Below, one piece after another: positions 20,961-32,965 of a stretch of DNA of 64,000 bases (position 1 is the stretch's first letter; each line of letters starts with the position of its first letter). This stretch comes from Callorhinus ursinus (Eukaryota > Chordata > Mammalia > Carnivora > Otariidae). Location of the stretch: the NCBI RefSeq assembly GCF_003265705.1, contig NW_020312849.1, forward strand, positions 1,646,824 through 1,710,823, in the 5' to 3' direction. The position numbers and the translations under genes were made by a program. The notes under the pieces were generated by a model, which saw nothing but the letters and a program-made list of their open reading frames with translations, had not been told where the DNA came from and did not search any database.

Positions 20961-21925
20961 ACTTTCCCAGGAATTTCTTATAGTAAAATAGGGTTACCTG
21001 AATGTCTCAGCAAGCCCTTCAAATGTGCCAGGACCTCTTAGCAGCTAACTTAGAATTGTTTTCACAATTAGCTAGACATTTAAAATAAAGGACTTTGAAA
21101 TCACTCATCTGTTTTCCTCCTGCATGGTCACTATAGGGGAGAGACAATGCCAGGATTTGACATGCTTTATGAAGAAATGATTAAAAAACCAAAAAGCTGA
21201 AGAGGAAACTAGATTTTATTTTTGAGTATCTATTTCGTATGTATACAGAACTAAGCAGTGGAAACAACCAGAAGTATGTAACATGATGTATGTAAATCTC
21301 AACATACATTCTTTAAAATATACAGGAAATTTTATTTATAAGGAAAGAGAACCTGTATGAAACTACTGCATTTCTTTGGGCTAAATTTTCTGACACTAGG
21401 CAGGGTTTAATCATCCACTTGTGACCTCTCTTTCTTCATTCCATTTCTAAAGAGAAACTCTGAAAGAGGACTGGACAGAAGAGCAAATCTAAACTGTCTT
21501 GGAGGAAACTAGATTTTTGAACTCTACTGTATATATCTCAAGGTTTGGAATTAGTATAAACTTCCTATTTCCTTTGATGTGTTCTGTGCAAATGATTTCC
21601 TGGGGCATGCATGGGTCGGTCTGCGCCCACTCTTTCTAGTGGTGGTAGCTCCCCAGATACATTTCTGACTGACCTGACTTCTTAGATTTTATCAGTATTT
21701 AGCCTTGGATTATAGCTGTGACTAGGAGCTGGGATTTTAATTTTGTTTTATATGGGGGGGTTTTCACTTTTCAAGTTGGGTGACAAGATTTGAGATGTAG
21801 TGAATTTTTAAGGATAGATCTGAGCAAATCACACCAAAGTTTAGATACTGACTGGAGCATAGATCACCTGAGACCAGAAAGGAAGAACTGTGTGTGCGGG
21901 TAGATAATAGTATCCCCTACATGAT
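20961..21925. other. Unassigned AT-rich sequence
   Basis: No gene or repeat family recognised. Confidence 0.4.
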
Positions 21926-21929
21926 GAAG

Positions 21930-22690
21930 CCATTGCTCATATATCCAACTGCCTCCACAACATCTACCCACAGATGCCAAATAGTCCTCTCAAAATTGAC
22001 ATGTTCAAACATGGAATTCGGTTCCCCCTCCCACATACTGGTAAACAGCCCCTTCATCTACCTCAGCACCATCCTTAACTCTTCTCTTTCTTTCTCCCTT
22101 CTCATCCAATCTGTCAGGATATTCTGTGGTCCTTCTTTCAAAATCTGTCCTAAATCAAACCCTTTCTCAGTTGTCCCTTCCACTATTTCTTTCCTGGATT
22201 ATTTTAATAGCTTCCAGACTTTTCTGCCTGTTTCTGCCTTTGCTTGAGGTTTTTCCCCTGTCACTTAGATAAAGCCAGTGCTTCCAGGTTTTACCTCATC
22301 TGTGCCCTTCTCTCCTCCTCAGCCTTTTCTACCTCATCACTGATCCCTCACTCTAGTACTCACTTTGTTCCAGCCATGCTGACTTCCTTGCTCTTCCTAG
22401 AACATAGCAGGCATGATCCATAAACCTCAGGGCCTTATATTTGCTGTTCCCCCCATTTGGAACACTCTTCCCTCATTTATCCACGTGGATTAAATGTCAC
22501 TCAACTGTCACTTCATTGATGAGGACTTCCCTGACCACCCTTAACCTAGCAAATCCTTTTTTCAGCACCCCATCCTCTGAAGCCCATACTTCCATCCACC
22601 CTGCCAATGGGTGCTTCCTGGCTCTTCCTACTTGTTTTATTTTCCTCTGTAACACTTATTCCCATCTGACATTCTTATGTTTCCTTTTGT
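21930..22690 (+). mobile_element. L2 (LINE2) ORF2 end and 3' UTR, first part
   Basis: CTGCCTCCACAACATCTACC, AAAATTGACATGTTCAAACA, CCAGCCATGCTGACTTCCTT, AGGGCCTTATATTTGCTGTT and GAGGACTTCCCTGACCACCC follow the L2 consensus in order. The open frames here are L2 remnants, not genes. The element continues at 23345 after an L1 insertion. Confidence 0.85.
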
Positions 22691-23058
22691 CTTTTGTTTT
22701 TGTTTTGTTTTGCTTTGTTTTTGGTTACCATCGTAACCATTTTTAAGTGTACAGTTCAGTAGTGCCAAATATATTCATAGCCTTGTACAACAGACACCGA
22801 AAAAAACCAGAAAGATTCTTTAGAACTCTTTCATCTTGCAAAACTGAGACTATCCTCATTAAACATTAACTTCCCCTCCCCCCAGCCCTAGGCAACCAGG
22901 TGTCTACTTACTGTTTTTATGATTTTGACTACTTTAGACACTTCTTATGAGTGAAATTATACAGTATCGTCATTTGTGATTGGATTGTTATGCTAGCAGT
23001 AATATCTTTGAGGTGCATTTGTGTTGTTACATGTGATAGGACTTCTTTTTTTAAGGCT

Positions 23059-23108
23059 ACATAATATCCCATTGTATGTATACGCATAATATCCCATTGT
23101 ATGTATAC
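23059..23108 (+). repeat. 25-bp direct tandem duplication
   Basis: CATAATATCCCATTGTATGT followed by ATACG is repeated exactly twice just before the CG/CA run. It is a local slippage event within the L1. Confidence 0.95.
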
Positions 23109-23109
23109 G

Positions 23110-23140
<31 letters not shown>

Positions 23141-23141
23141 A
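23108..23141. repeat. (CG)n(CA)n microsatellite
   Basis: About five CG units pass directly into about twelve CA units. Such alternating purine-pyrimidine runs can form left-handed DNA. Confidence 0.95.
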
Positions 23142-23269
23142 TATACATTTGCTTTATTCATTCATCTGGCAATTGACATCTAAGTTGCTTCCACCTCTTG
23201 GCTGTTGTGAATAATGCTGCAATGTACGTGGGTGTCTACATATCTCTTTATGATCCAGCTATGAATCCT

Positions 23270-23272
<3 letters not shown>

Positions 23273-23323
<51 letters not shown>
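23273..23323. repeat. (CA)n microsatellite, about 25 units
   Basis: A pure CA run, the longest dinucleotide repeat in the window. Confidence 0.97.
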
Positions 23324-23327
<4 letters not shown>

Positions 23328-23344
23328 CCCAGAACTAGGATTTG

Positions 23345-23475
23345 ACTCTTTTCTTTTTTTAAATCTATTATCCTCCCTTAGAATGTAAGCCCCAACAGGG
23401 AATGCTCTTTTATTTACCACTACATTCCCAGTGCCTGGAACAGATAGGCACTGAAAACATACCTGTTAAAATCAA
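23345..23475 (+). mobile_element. L2 3' UTR, second part
   Basis: CTTAGAATGTAAGCCCCAAC, then CATTCCCAGTGCCTGGAACA and GATAGGCACTGAAAACATAC, is the L2 3' end that continues the element broken at 22690. Confidence 0.8.
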
Positions 23476-23499
23476 ATGAATATTATGTTTTTGTGTGCT

Positions 23500-23645
23500 G
23501 TGGGCCTCTACGAGACTGCAAGCCCCCCCCACAGAGGGCAGGATCACTGTTCATTTGTTCACTGCAACAGCCTCAGTGCTGAGAATAGTGCTGGACTTGC
23601 TGTAGCTTGTCAGTAAATGTTTTCAAAATGAATTAATTAAGGTCT
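23500..23645 (+). mobile_element. Second L2 3' end
   Basis: GAGACTGCAAGCCC, GAGGGCAGGATCACTGTTCA and AGTGCTGGACTTGC with GTCAGTAAATGTTTTC match the L2 3' end again, so it is a separate fragment or a duplicate. Confidence 0.65.
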
Positions 23646-23659
23646 TGACATGGGCAGAT

Positions 23660-23765
23660 AGATAGTAGAGAAACAAATCTAAATTGCCACAAAAATATGA
23701 AAGAATAGTCATCCTCACTAGTAATAAAAATTCAAATCTCAATAGCATCCTTTTGAGCTATCAAA
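23660..23765 (+). mobile_element. Short old L1 fragment
   Basis: CATCCTCACTAGTAATAAAA and TTCAAATCTCAATAGCATCC resemble the L1 segment around CTCACTAGTAATCA. It is diverged, and the call is tentative. Confidence 0.45.
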
Positions 23766-23779
23766 TTAGCACTTTTTCA

Positions 23780-24345
23780 AGCATGTTTTTTAAACTTCAA
23801 ACTTTTAAGAACAGTACAATGAGAACCCATATACTCTTCAACGAGCTTTGTCTTTGTTAGAAATATGCCAAATTTGCTTTTTTCTTTCTCTTTCTATGTG
23901 TGTGTTATAATCAAACAAACAAAATTTACTGTACCATTTGAGAGTTTGTTGTAGACATCATGATACTTTACCCTTAAGCACTTTGGTCTGTATCTTATAA
24001 GAAAAAGGAAATTTTATATAATCACTATTCAAAACCACGCTCAGATAATTTATCATTAGTATAATGCTACTAGGTAACATATGGCCCATATTCAAACCTC
24101 ACTAGTTGTCCCAACCATGTTCTTTATCAGTATCTTTTTCAAACTAAAGATCTAATCAAGAATTATTCATTGCGTTTACTTGTTGTATCTCCCCAGTGTC
24201 CTTTCATCTAAAGCAGCCTCCTACCCCCTTTCTTCCTCTTTCATGACACTGACATTTTTGCAAGTCCAGGCTAGTTGCTTTGCACAATGTCTCTCAATTA
24301 AGATTCGTCTGAATGCTTCTTTATCATTATATTCAGGTTGATCAA
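23780..24345 (-). mobile_element. Old L1 (L1ME/L1M-type) 3' UTR, antisense
   Basis: TACCATTTGAGAGTTTGTTG, GACATCATGATACTTTACCC, GTCCCAACCATGTTCTTTAT and GACATTTTTGCAAGTCCAGG are the typical antisense text of old L1 3' UTRs. Confidence 0.75.
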
Positions 24346-24349
24346 TGTC

Positions 24350-24685
24350 TTAGTCTCTTCAGGTTACTGTAACAACCATGCCATAGACTGGGTAGCTTAG
24401 GAACAGCAAAAAATTTTTTCTTATAGTTTCTCATAGATCTGGAGGCTCTAAGTCCAAGACTAAGGTGCAGGCAGATTCAAATCTAGCAAGGAACTGCTTC
24501 CTGGTCCATATACATCTGTCCTCTCATTATGTCTTTATATGGCAGAAGGAGCTCTCTGAAATCTCATTCATCACGGCTCTGTCCTTATGACCCTACTCAC
24601 CTCCCAAGGGCCCCACCTCCAAGTACCATCAAATTGTGTTTAGGATTAACTTTGGGAGGGGGGGTCACATTCAGTCAATTACAGT
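24350..24685 (-). mobile_element. MLT1-type (ERVL-MaLR) LTR
   Basis: On the plus strand, GTTACTGTAACAACCATGCC, GACTGGGTAGCTTAGGAACA, CTGGAGGCTCTAAGTCCAAG and CCCCACCTCCAAGTACCATC are the reverse complement of an MLT1 LTR from end to start. Confidence 0.8.
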
Positions 24686-24887
24686 AGTTTTTACAGTAAT
24701 ACTATCTAATTGGTATTGCATCCTCAGTGCATTCTATGAAGGGTACATAATGCCAGTTTGTCTCAAACCAAAAAACAATTAACTCCAGGCTTAGCAAGAG
24801 TGCAGTTTATAGGGACTCATATACTGCTGTGCATAAAGCTCACCAATGATGTCCACATTATCAAGTTTTTAAAAAATTGCATGAATG

Positions 24888-25098
24888 GACGAACCAGGAG
24901 AGATGATGGACTCTGAAAAACAAACTGAGGTTTCTGGAGGGGAGGAGGGTGGGGGGATGGGTTAGCCTGGTGATGGGTATTAAAGAGGGCACGTTCTGCA
25001 TGGAGCACTGGGTGTTATGAACAAACAATGAATCATGGAACACTACACCAAAACAAATTATGTAATATATGGTGATTAACATAACAATAAAAAATTAA
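24888..25098 (+). mobile_element. Short young L1 3' end with 17-bp duplication
   Basis: ATGATGGACTCTGAAAAACA, CTGCATGGAGCACTGGGTGT and ATCATGGAACACTAC are the carnivore young L1 3' UTR. Exact 17-bp copies of AAAAAATTGCATGAATG lie at 24871-24887 and 25099-25115. The insertion is truncated to about 210 bases. Confidence 0.92.
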
Positions 25099-25115
25099 AA
25101 AAAATTGCATGAATG

Positions 25116-27010
25116 TTAGATAGCATATTTAGCAATTAGATCTTTTCTCTGGGAAGAAGCAAGGTCCAATGTTTCCCCTCTCCTCCGGTAACAGAAAGTG
25201 GAAACAATTGCCAAGCAGACACTGCAAATGTTAGTGAAGAGCATTATAAATCTGAGATTCTGAGCACTGCAACAGTTCCTGTCATTATTGTCCTTGGACA
25301 AGTCATTTAGTTGTTGGTCACCTTTTTCATTTTCAAAATGATGGAAAACCATGCTTGTTGCTTACCTAATCTCTCTCACAAATGTTGTGGTGGTCTGGGC
25401 CAAGCAAAGGCATGAAAGGGAGCACTGATTTTGTAATTTAAATGAAAGACACAAAGAGAGGCAACACTCCAGTATTATACAGACTGTTTTCATAGTTAGC
25501 TTAACAGCATTCCTTGGAAACTGCAATTTCAATAGATTGTACATTTACTAAAAAAGTAAGCAACAGATGAGACTGGTGCAAACATATCCTCAAGAGAAAA
25601 TAAAACACTTATCTCCAAAATCTCTCCTACAATTAAAAATTGGCCATCTTAAATACAATCCTGTAATTAAAATGAAGTTCCTTTTTATTAAGAAAAATTA
25701 ATGTTTTTTTTTTTTTTTTTGTACAAGAGTAGTTTACAAGATGAACGGATCAAATTCTACCAGAGTAGATATTCTCATGGTCCTAAGTGTCAAGGCTTTG
25801 TTGGAGGGGTGGGAGAGGCAAGGGCGGAGGTGGCGGCATTACCATTAGTACACTGGAATCTGTAGAAAACAGACACTATGAAGTTGAACAAAATTAACCA
25901 TGTTTTATCCAGTTACCTTCTGAGATAAGGTCTATACATTTTTTTAAAATGCACCTAACTCACCTAACTATTCACTGCCTTGACTAGAATCTGATTCTTG
26001 ACAGATTCTATGCAGCAATTCGTTTTTCCAGATCTCATGTTTCAAAGGGTCATGAGTGGGGCTGGCACTCTTCTGGCTGTCCATCGCTTCCAGATTTCAG
26101 CAATTCTACCTTTGTGAAGCTTAGGCATCTAGGCAGAACCATCAAAGTCCCTTTTCTGTCAATGACCTGGCAAGCTAGGTTTCCCAGGAAGCAGATTTGG
26201 AGATGCAGATTAGCATAGAGGTTTATGGGGATTGTTGTTGGTGTGACCACTGGGCAGGGGGGAGAAGCTAGGTTCTGATGTGGTTTCAATGAAGACCTCC
26301 CTCTGATACCAGGGTAGCCTTTAGGGTTGTCCTAACTTGAGGCAAGGGAGCCACGCTTCCATATAACTGTTAACTATCACCAGGTAATGAGATTCCCCAA
26401 GAGAACAACACAGCCTTGGGAGGGCTGACTCTCTCTAGCCAAGGAAATTCCAAAGAGAGTCTACAGCTGAGGGTTATCTTTCAGCAGCTCGAGGAATCTG
26501 GGTGGTACACTACAGCATCCCCTACAACTATCCATCCAACCATTTAGCCCTTAATTCTCCAAGAATTATTCTTTTAATAACCTCAAAGCATTCCAGGGTA
26601 ACTTTTCATTGTGTGGATTTGCTTCACCTTTGAAATCTTTATATCCTCACTCCTACTGCTGTAGCTGAGTCAATATATGTTTGCCACACAATTTCCTCTT
26701 TCTTGGGACAAAGAAAGTTACATTTCCCTTATATTTACATTGAAACTGAGTCCTTGTCAACAAAAATATGAGTGGATATAATGTGTCACCTCCCATTTGA
26801 GACAGTTAAAGGTAGGTGTGGGTTCTGTACACTCCCCCCCCCATTAACTGGATATAAAGATCCCCAGGATGGCAGAGGTACAAGACAGAAGCGTTCCATG
26901 TCCATGGGTCACTTTTGGAAGACGCCTTTGAGGGACAGTTGTCTCTACCATATTGGACTGTGATGACACTGACTGAAACACTGCTCTTCCACTTAAACAA
27001 AACAAACAAC
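25116..27010. other. Unassigned, repeat-poor 1.9 kb
   Basis: I recognise no repeat family and no exon. A T-run lies at 25707-25721. Small frames (for example 26050-26289 minus, 79 codons) have no domain. Part of 26150-26530 might be an old LTR, but I cannot match it. Confidence 0.4.
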
Positions 27011-27014
27011 AAAA

Positions 27015-28345
27015 AACATCAGAAATAAACACATTTATATGGTCAATTAATTTTCAACAAAGGAGGCAAGAATATGCAATGGGAAAAGACGGCCTCTTTA
27101 AGAAATGGTGTTGGGAAAACTGGACAGTCACATGCAAAAGAATGAAACTGGACTACTTACTTCTCAAAATAGATTAAATATCTAAATGTGAGACCCTAAA
27201 CCATATAAATCCTAGAAAAGAGCACAGTCAGTAATTTCTCTGATGTTGGCCATAGCAACATTTTTCTAGATATGTCTCCTGAGGCATGGAAAACAAAAGC
27301 AAAAATAAACTATTGGGACTACATCAAAATAAAAAGCTTCTGCACAGCGCAGGAAGCAACCAACAATTCTAACAGATAACCTACTGAGTAGGAGAAGATA
27401 TTTATAAATGATATATCTGATAAAGGGTTAGCATCCAAAATATATAAAGAACGTATACAACTCAACACACAAAAACCCAAATAATCCAATTAAAAATGGG
27501 CAGAAGACATGAACAGTCATTTCTCCAAAAAAGACATATAGATGGCCAACAGACACACGAAAAGTTGCTCAATATCACTCATCGTCAGGGAGATGCAAAT
27601 CAAAACCACAATGAGATATCACTTCACACCTGTCAGAATGACTAAAACCAATGACACAAGAAACGACAGGTGTTGATGTGGATGTGGAGAAAAAGGAACC
27701 TAATGCACTATTGGTGGGAATGCAAACTGCTACAGCCACTGTGGAAAACAGTATGGAGTGTCTTCAAAAAATTAAAAATAGAACAACCGTATGATTTAGC
27801 AGTTCTACTTCTGGGTATTTATCTGAAGAAAACAAAACCAATACTTCAAAAATATATAGACACTCCTATGTTTCTTGTAGCGTTATTTATAATAGCCACG
27901 ACACAGAAGCAGTCCAAGTGTCCATCAGAAGATGAATGGATAAAGAAGATGTGGTATATATATATATATACAATGGAATATTAGCCATAAAAAATGAAAT
28001 CTTGCCATTTGCAATGACATGGTTGGATCTAGAGGTTGTAATGCTAAGTGAGATATGTCACTCAGAGAAAGACAAATACGATATAATTTTACTTATATGT
28101 GGAATTTAAGAAACAAGCAAAGAAAAAAAGAGACAAACCAAAAAAAACAGACTCTTAACTAAACACACTGGTGGTTATCAGAAAAGGTGGATGGGGGATG
28201 GGTGAACTAGGTGAAGGGGATTGAAAGTACTTATTGTGATGAGCACTGAGTGGTGTATAGAATTGTTGAATCACTATATTGTACACCTGAAACTAATATA
28301 ATACTGTATGTTAACTATACTGGAATTTAGAAAAATAAAAAAGAA
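27015..28345 (+). mobile_element. L1 ORF2 3' part and 3' UTR, first of two
   Basis: From GGTCAATTAATTTTCAACAA through AATGGGCAGAAGACATGAAC, CACTGTGGAAAACAGTATGG and the ending ACTATACTGGAATTTAGAAA, the L1 sense text is continuous for about 1.3 kb. Stops and frameshifts are present. The longest frame (27670-27984, 104 codons) is the ORF2 C-terminal end. A small TA run lies at 27954-27970. Confidence 0.9.
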
Positions 28346-28437
28346 TGACTTGCATTTTGGTGTTTTTTCCCCCTGCTTTGCCGAGAATTCAATCCTCAGC
28401 TCAACCAATAAATGTAGAAATTAAAAAAAAAAAAAAA
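28346..28437. other. Spacer with A-run between two L1s
   Basis: About 75 bases of unrelated sequence end in a run of about fifteen A at 28422-28437. This may be the tail of a short retroposed piece. Confidence 0.4.
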
Positions 28438-29545
28438 GACAACCTACTGGATGAAAGAAAACATCTGTAAGTCATATATCTGAGAAGGGGCTAATATCCA
28501 AAATATGTAGGTAAAGAACTCCTACAACTCAATAGCAGAGGAACCCATCAATCCAATTAACAAATGGGCAGAGGATCTGAATAAATGTTTTTCCAAAGAA
28601 GGCATACGGATGGCTAATAGGTACATGAAAATGTGCTCGACAGTACTAATCATCAGGGAAATGCAAATCAAACCACAGTGGGATAACCTCACACCCGTTA
28701 GAATGGCTATTATTAAAAAGATAAGAAATAACAAATGTTGGCAGGAATGTCGCACAGGGAACCTTTGTGCACCACTGGGGGAATGTTAAGTGGTGAAGCC
28801 ACTATTGAAAACAGTGTAGAGGTTCCTCGAAAAATTAAAAATAGAACCACCATATGATCAACCATTCCACTTCTGGATATTTATCTGAAGAAAACAAAAT
28901 CACTACTTCAAAAAGATATAGGCACCCCCATGTTCACTGTCACATTATTTACAGTAGCCAAGATATAGAAGCAACTAAAGTGTCCATCGATGAATGAATG
29001 GTAAAGAAAAAGCGGTACATATATACAATATACAGCCATAAAAAAGAAGGAATCTTTCTATTTGTACAATATGGATAGTCCTTGAGGGCGTTATGCTAAA
29101 TGAAAAAAATCAGACAGAGAATGACAAATACCATGTGCTCTCACTTGTTCTGTGGAATCAAACCCCCCAGCAACCCACCAAAGAAACTGAACCCGTAGAT
29201 ACACAGAACAGATTGGTATCGCCGGAGGCAGAGGTAGGGTGAGGCAGAATGGTCAAGGGGAGCAAAATGTACAAATTTTTAGTTGTAAAATAAATAAGAC
29301 ATGGGGATGCAACATACAAGGTGGTGTAGTTAGTAAGACTGTAGAGGATATTTGAAAGTTGCTAAGACAGTAGACCTTAAAAGTTCCCTTCACAAGAAAA
29401 AAAAAGTGTAACTGTGTGGCGATGGATATAAACCAGAGTTATTGTGGTGATCACTTTACAAATACAAATATTGAATCATTATGTTGTGTACCTGAAACTA
29501 CTACAATATTGCATGTTAATTATATTTCCCTGCCCCCCAGAAAGA
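28438..29545 (+). mobile_element. L1 ORF2 3' part and 3' UTR, second of two
   Basis: AGACAACCTACTGGATGAAA, AACAAATGGGCAGAGGATCT, CCATATGATCAACCATTCCA, then a long 3' UTR ending ACTACAATATTGCATGTTAA. It is a separate, older-looking copy in the same orientation as the one at 27015. Confidence 0.88.
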
Positions 29546-30040
29546 AAGAGAATTAATGTGCTGTCTGGTTTGAGCTGCTCCACTTTAGGACCTCTTTGTT
29601 ATCACAATTCAGCCCACACTCTAATCCAAGCCATTCATTTATATGAATTGTTTTTTAAATTATTGTAAAAGTTTTACTTATGAGAAAAATACATTGTTCT
29701 CAATTCTTTCGTGAAAATTCATCGCGAGGCTACACATTTGTATTTCAATATGGTTCACCATTATTGCATCACTTCCTTAATAAGGATATATCAGATTTTA
29801 AAGTATGAGACTTTTATTTCAGGAACAAAATACATTATGTTTAAAAGGGGGAAAAAAAAGAGGTCACCTCTTTGGAAAGGAGAAAAATCCAATAAGAACA
29901 AAGCACGGATTTATAACTTCGTTGTGTGTCTTGCCCCCTTAGTTGCATCTACATCCATCCTGCTTTCCTTTCTCTAGGTTTAAGGAAATGTAGTAACCCT
30001 GACTTTTATCTTATTTTTTTCCTCCCATGAAACCTTGATC
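29546..30040. other. Unassigned sequence
   Basis: No gene or repeat family recognised. Confidence 0.4.
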
Positions 30041-30044
30041 AGGA

Positions 30045-30565
30045 ATGAGATTTCTTTTTGCAGCATCTTCAACACTTCTCTCTTCTTTATTCATCCTAGA
30101 AACCCACCTTAGTCTCACTCTATCTAAAAATTGCCCTCCAACTCCATGTCCTTTTGAGCACTGCCCACTTCTCTTCTCATATCCAAACATCCTCAAAGAA
30201 TCAGTCCTCACTTGCTTACGTTCACATCCACCCCTTAATACCAGCTGTCCTCGGACCACAACTGATTGAAAGTGCAGCTGCTAAGCTCACTTGTGACTCC
30301 CAGTTGCCAATGGCAGTGAAAACATTTTAGTTCTGATTTGACTAGACTATTTCACTGCACGGGAAATTGTTGACTAGCACTTTTTCTGGGAATCGCCTCT
30401 ACTGTTTCTACTTACATCCATAATCTTTCTTCGACTCTTTTGCTGGTTTGTCTTTCTCTGGGGACCCCTAACATGTTGGTGAATCCCAGGAATTGATCAA
30501 GAATCACAGCTTTCCTCACTGTATTCGCTCCTTCTGAGTGATTTTATCCATTCTCATTTTTTTGG
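30045..30565 (+). mobile_element. L2 ORF2 fragment
   Basis: AACTCCATGTCCTTTTGAGC, GCAGCTGCTAAGCTCACTTG, GACTCCCAGTTGCCAATGGC and TTTCTACTTACATCCATAA with TTTGCTGGTTTGTCTTTCTC follow the L2 ORF2 end-region text, strongly diverged. Confidence 0.6.
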
Positions 30566-30792
30566 AAACAGGTAAAAGTGGCTTAAAAATGTACATCTAA
30601 TGACTTTTAAATGAAAATATCCAAACCTGAGGTCTCTGCAAAGGTTCAGACTTTCATTTCCCATGGTCTCTTGGGCATCTGTGCTAGGTGAAGAACAAAC
30701 TTACTCTCAGAAACCCATATGTAGACGTATTTGGCAAATTCCTAGTGCCTTATGATGATGTTGGTATATTACTTTAAAATACCGTCTCATAT

Positions 30793-30950
30793 GGATTAGC
30801 CCGGTGATGCGTATGAAGGAGGGCATGTACTGCATGGAGCACTGGATGTTATACGCAAACAATGAATCATGGAACACTACATCAAACACTAATGATGTAA
30901 TGTATGGTGATTAACATAACATAATAAAATTAATTAAAAAAAGAAAATAA
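30793..30950 (+). mobile_element. Short young L1 3' end
   Basis: CTGCATGGAGCACTGGATGT, CAATGAATCATGGAACACTA and GGTGATTAACATAACATAAT are the carnivore L1 3' end. The flanking duplication is GATACTGTCTCATA at 30951-30964 against AATACCGTCTCATA at 30779-30792. Confidence 0.9.
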
Positions 30951-30964
30951 GATACTGTCTCATA

Positions 30965-32280
30965 GATACTGTGAAAGTATATACGTGCTGAATATCTTAG
31001 AGATTTTCAACAAACTTTCATAAACAGAGCATCTAAGTTTAATGAGCCCTATAAACTGTAACTTGTGGGATGTGTTCTCAGTTAAAACTCTAAAGTGGCC
31101 CATGGACCTCAGATAGTCCCGATTCTTTGACACCATATATTAAAAAAATAATAACTAGTCAAATCCCATCTCTGGAATGGTATTACACTTTCCTCAGGTG
31201 AAGCTTTTCATGAAAAGTATTTTTGGAGCAATAAAAAGGACATAGAGCTGAGACTGCATCATTCTTAAAGAACAGGGTGCATATCTCTGTTGTGCTGGTT
31301 TGCTAATTAGTGGTAAGTCGTATTTTCCATGGATGACTACATAATCTGTAATGTGACCTTGTCACTTCCTCATCGAGTTACAGGAGCTTGTTTCTTCACC
31401 CTGTTGAATATGGATAGGCCCTGTGGCAGCACTGGTGATAGAATATGGCAGAAGTGACTGTGTTGCATGGGTATAGCCCTTAGTTGCCCTACTCTCAGAC
31501 TCCAGGCTGTGCGCAGCCCACACCACATAAACAAGATATGCACAGGTGTTCTGGCCCTGGCTGGGCTACCACCCAAAGCCAGCATCAAAACCAGCCATGT
31601 GAAGAGCCACCTTGGATGTTCAATCCATCTGTCTCCAGAACCCAGGAGACAGAACTCCTGAGAGGCTCGAAGGAAAAACCACCCAGCTGAGATTTGTCAT
31701 ACTTCAGAAGAGTGAGAGATTAATAGTGAGATTGTGTTTTCAGTCCCCGAAGTTTTAGAGCCATTATGAGAATTGATGGCCTATCACTAGTGCCTGCGTT
31801 TACAGCAGAATTTGGTCTGAGACTTGCTTTCCTTATGACCTGGTGTTGAAGCAGTGGGGAGACTTAGGCCTTATCCACCTACCACCAACTATTGTTGGCT
31901 ATTGAGATACAACAAAAGGAACCTAAGTGTTGTATGTGACCAAATGGACATGGGGAGATGAGGCATTTTCTGCAGTGCTACCACTGTGCAATGTGGTTGT
32001 GGAATAGCGGAATTACAGCTTCAAATGTTACCATAAGTTGCTGGGCACTGACACACGGCTGGGAGTAAAAATGTCAGTAAGCCCAGAGACCTAGAATTCT
32101 TTTGTCCTTGTGGACAAAGCGTCCGTATGGATGGCTAAGATTCTGCATTTGTGTGAATCTCCTTGAGGCGAAAAGGAGACAATGAGGAACTGTATCAGCC
32201 ATTTTCATCCTTATTTTTTCATTGCTTATTTGCTCTTTCCAGAGCAAGCCAAAGCAATAGCAGCCTTGAATGTGTCCAAG
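30965..32280. other. Mostly unassigned; possible old LTR at 31360-31750
   Basis: AAGAGCCACCTTGGATGTTC and CACCCAGCTGAGATTTGTCA near 31600-31700 recall the 3' half of old MaLR/ERVL LTRs, but the match is weak. Three short frames here (31370-31690) are probably chance. The rest is unrecognised. Confidence 0.35.
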
Positions 32281-32284
32281 TCAA

Positions 32285-32957
32285 TATTCTCATCCATCCT
32301 TAAACCTGGACCAGGTGGCCTGGTACAATGTCTCCACCTGAACACTCCACAGGCATCTCAAATGCACTGTATTCCAAACTGAGCATATCATACTTCCTCC
32401 TAAACCTACGGCCATTACTACCGTCTCAGCCTCAGTAGGTGTTAATCTCCATCCACCTGTTCCCCACATTTCTCCTTCTAACTCTCTTGCCACATCCAAA
32501 CAGTACCAAGGATGGCTGATACAACTTCCTTGGCAGTTTTTAGGAATCTCTTCCTAATGTTTCAAGATGGTGGCCTTGATCATGTCTCATTTGGATCTTC
32601 TGATTCATCTCCCTGCTTCCAGTCCCATTTAAAACTCCCCCTCTACTCTGTCAGCGGAGAAAGCTATCTATGATGTAAATCTGACCACGTTATATCTTTG
32701 CCCCAAATCTGCTATCCTGACAGCGGCGCATGGCCTCCTTGCTCTCCTCGCTGGCCTCCTTTCCCACCACTGCGCTCAGAACACAGCATGCTTACGACGC
32801 TGCCCTCTCGCAAAACCGAAACCTGTGTCTTGGGCATCACATACCAAACTCTTTCTTGCCTCAGCGCCTTTGCCCAAGCTGTTCTCTGCCTGACGTACCT
32901 TGTCTCCATGCCCGTCCCCACCTTCTTTGTTTTCAGCCTGGCTAACCCCTGCTTATT
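32285..32957 (+). mobile_element. L2 ORF2 and 3' region, first part
   Basis: CACAGGCATCTCAAATGCAC, ATGTAAATCTGACCACGTTA, GGCCTCCTTGCTCTCCTCGC and TGCCTCAGCGCCTTTGCCCA follow the L2 consensus. The 99- and 71-codon frames at 32698-32997 are L2 remnants. It is interrupted by MER5A at 32966. Confidence 0.8.
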
Positions 32958-32965
32958 CTTTAGAA

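Larger units (their letters stand above)
22691..23344 (-). mobile_element. Old L1 inserted into L2
   Basis: Antisense L1 text runs through: CATCTTGCAAAACTGAGACT, CCCCAGCCCTAGGCAACCAG, ATAATATCCCATTGTATGTA and TGTTGTGAATAATGCTGCAA. Both flanks are L2, and the L2 resumes at the point expected. Two CA-rich microsatellites lie inside it. Confidence 0.85.

Noticed and set aside
26150..26530. An old LTR
   Set aside because: Composition and a few motifs suggested it, but I could not follow any family in order.
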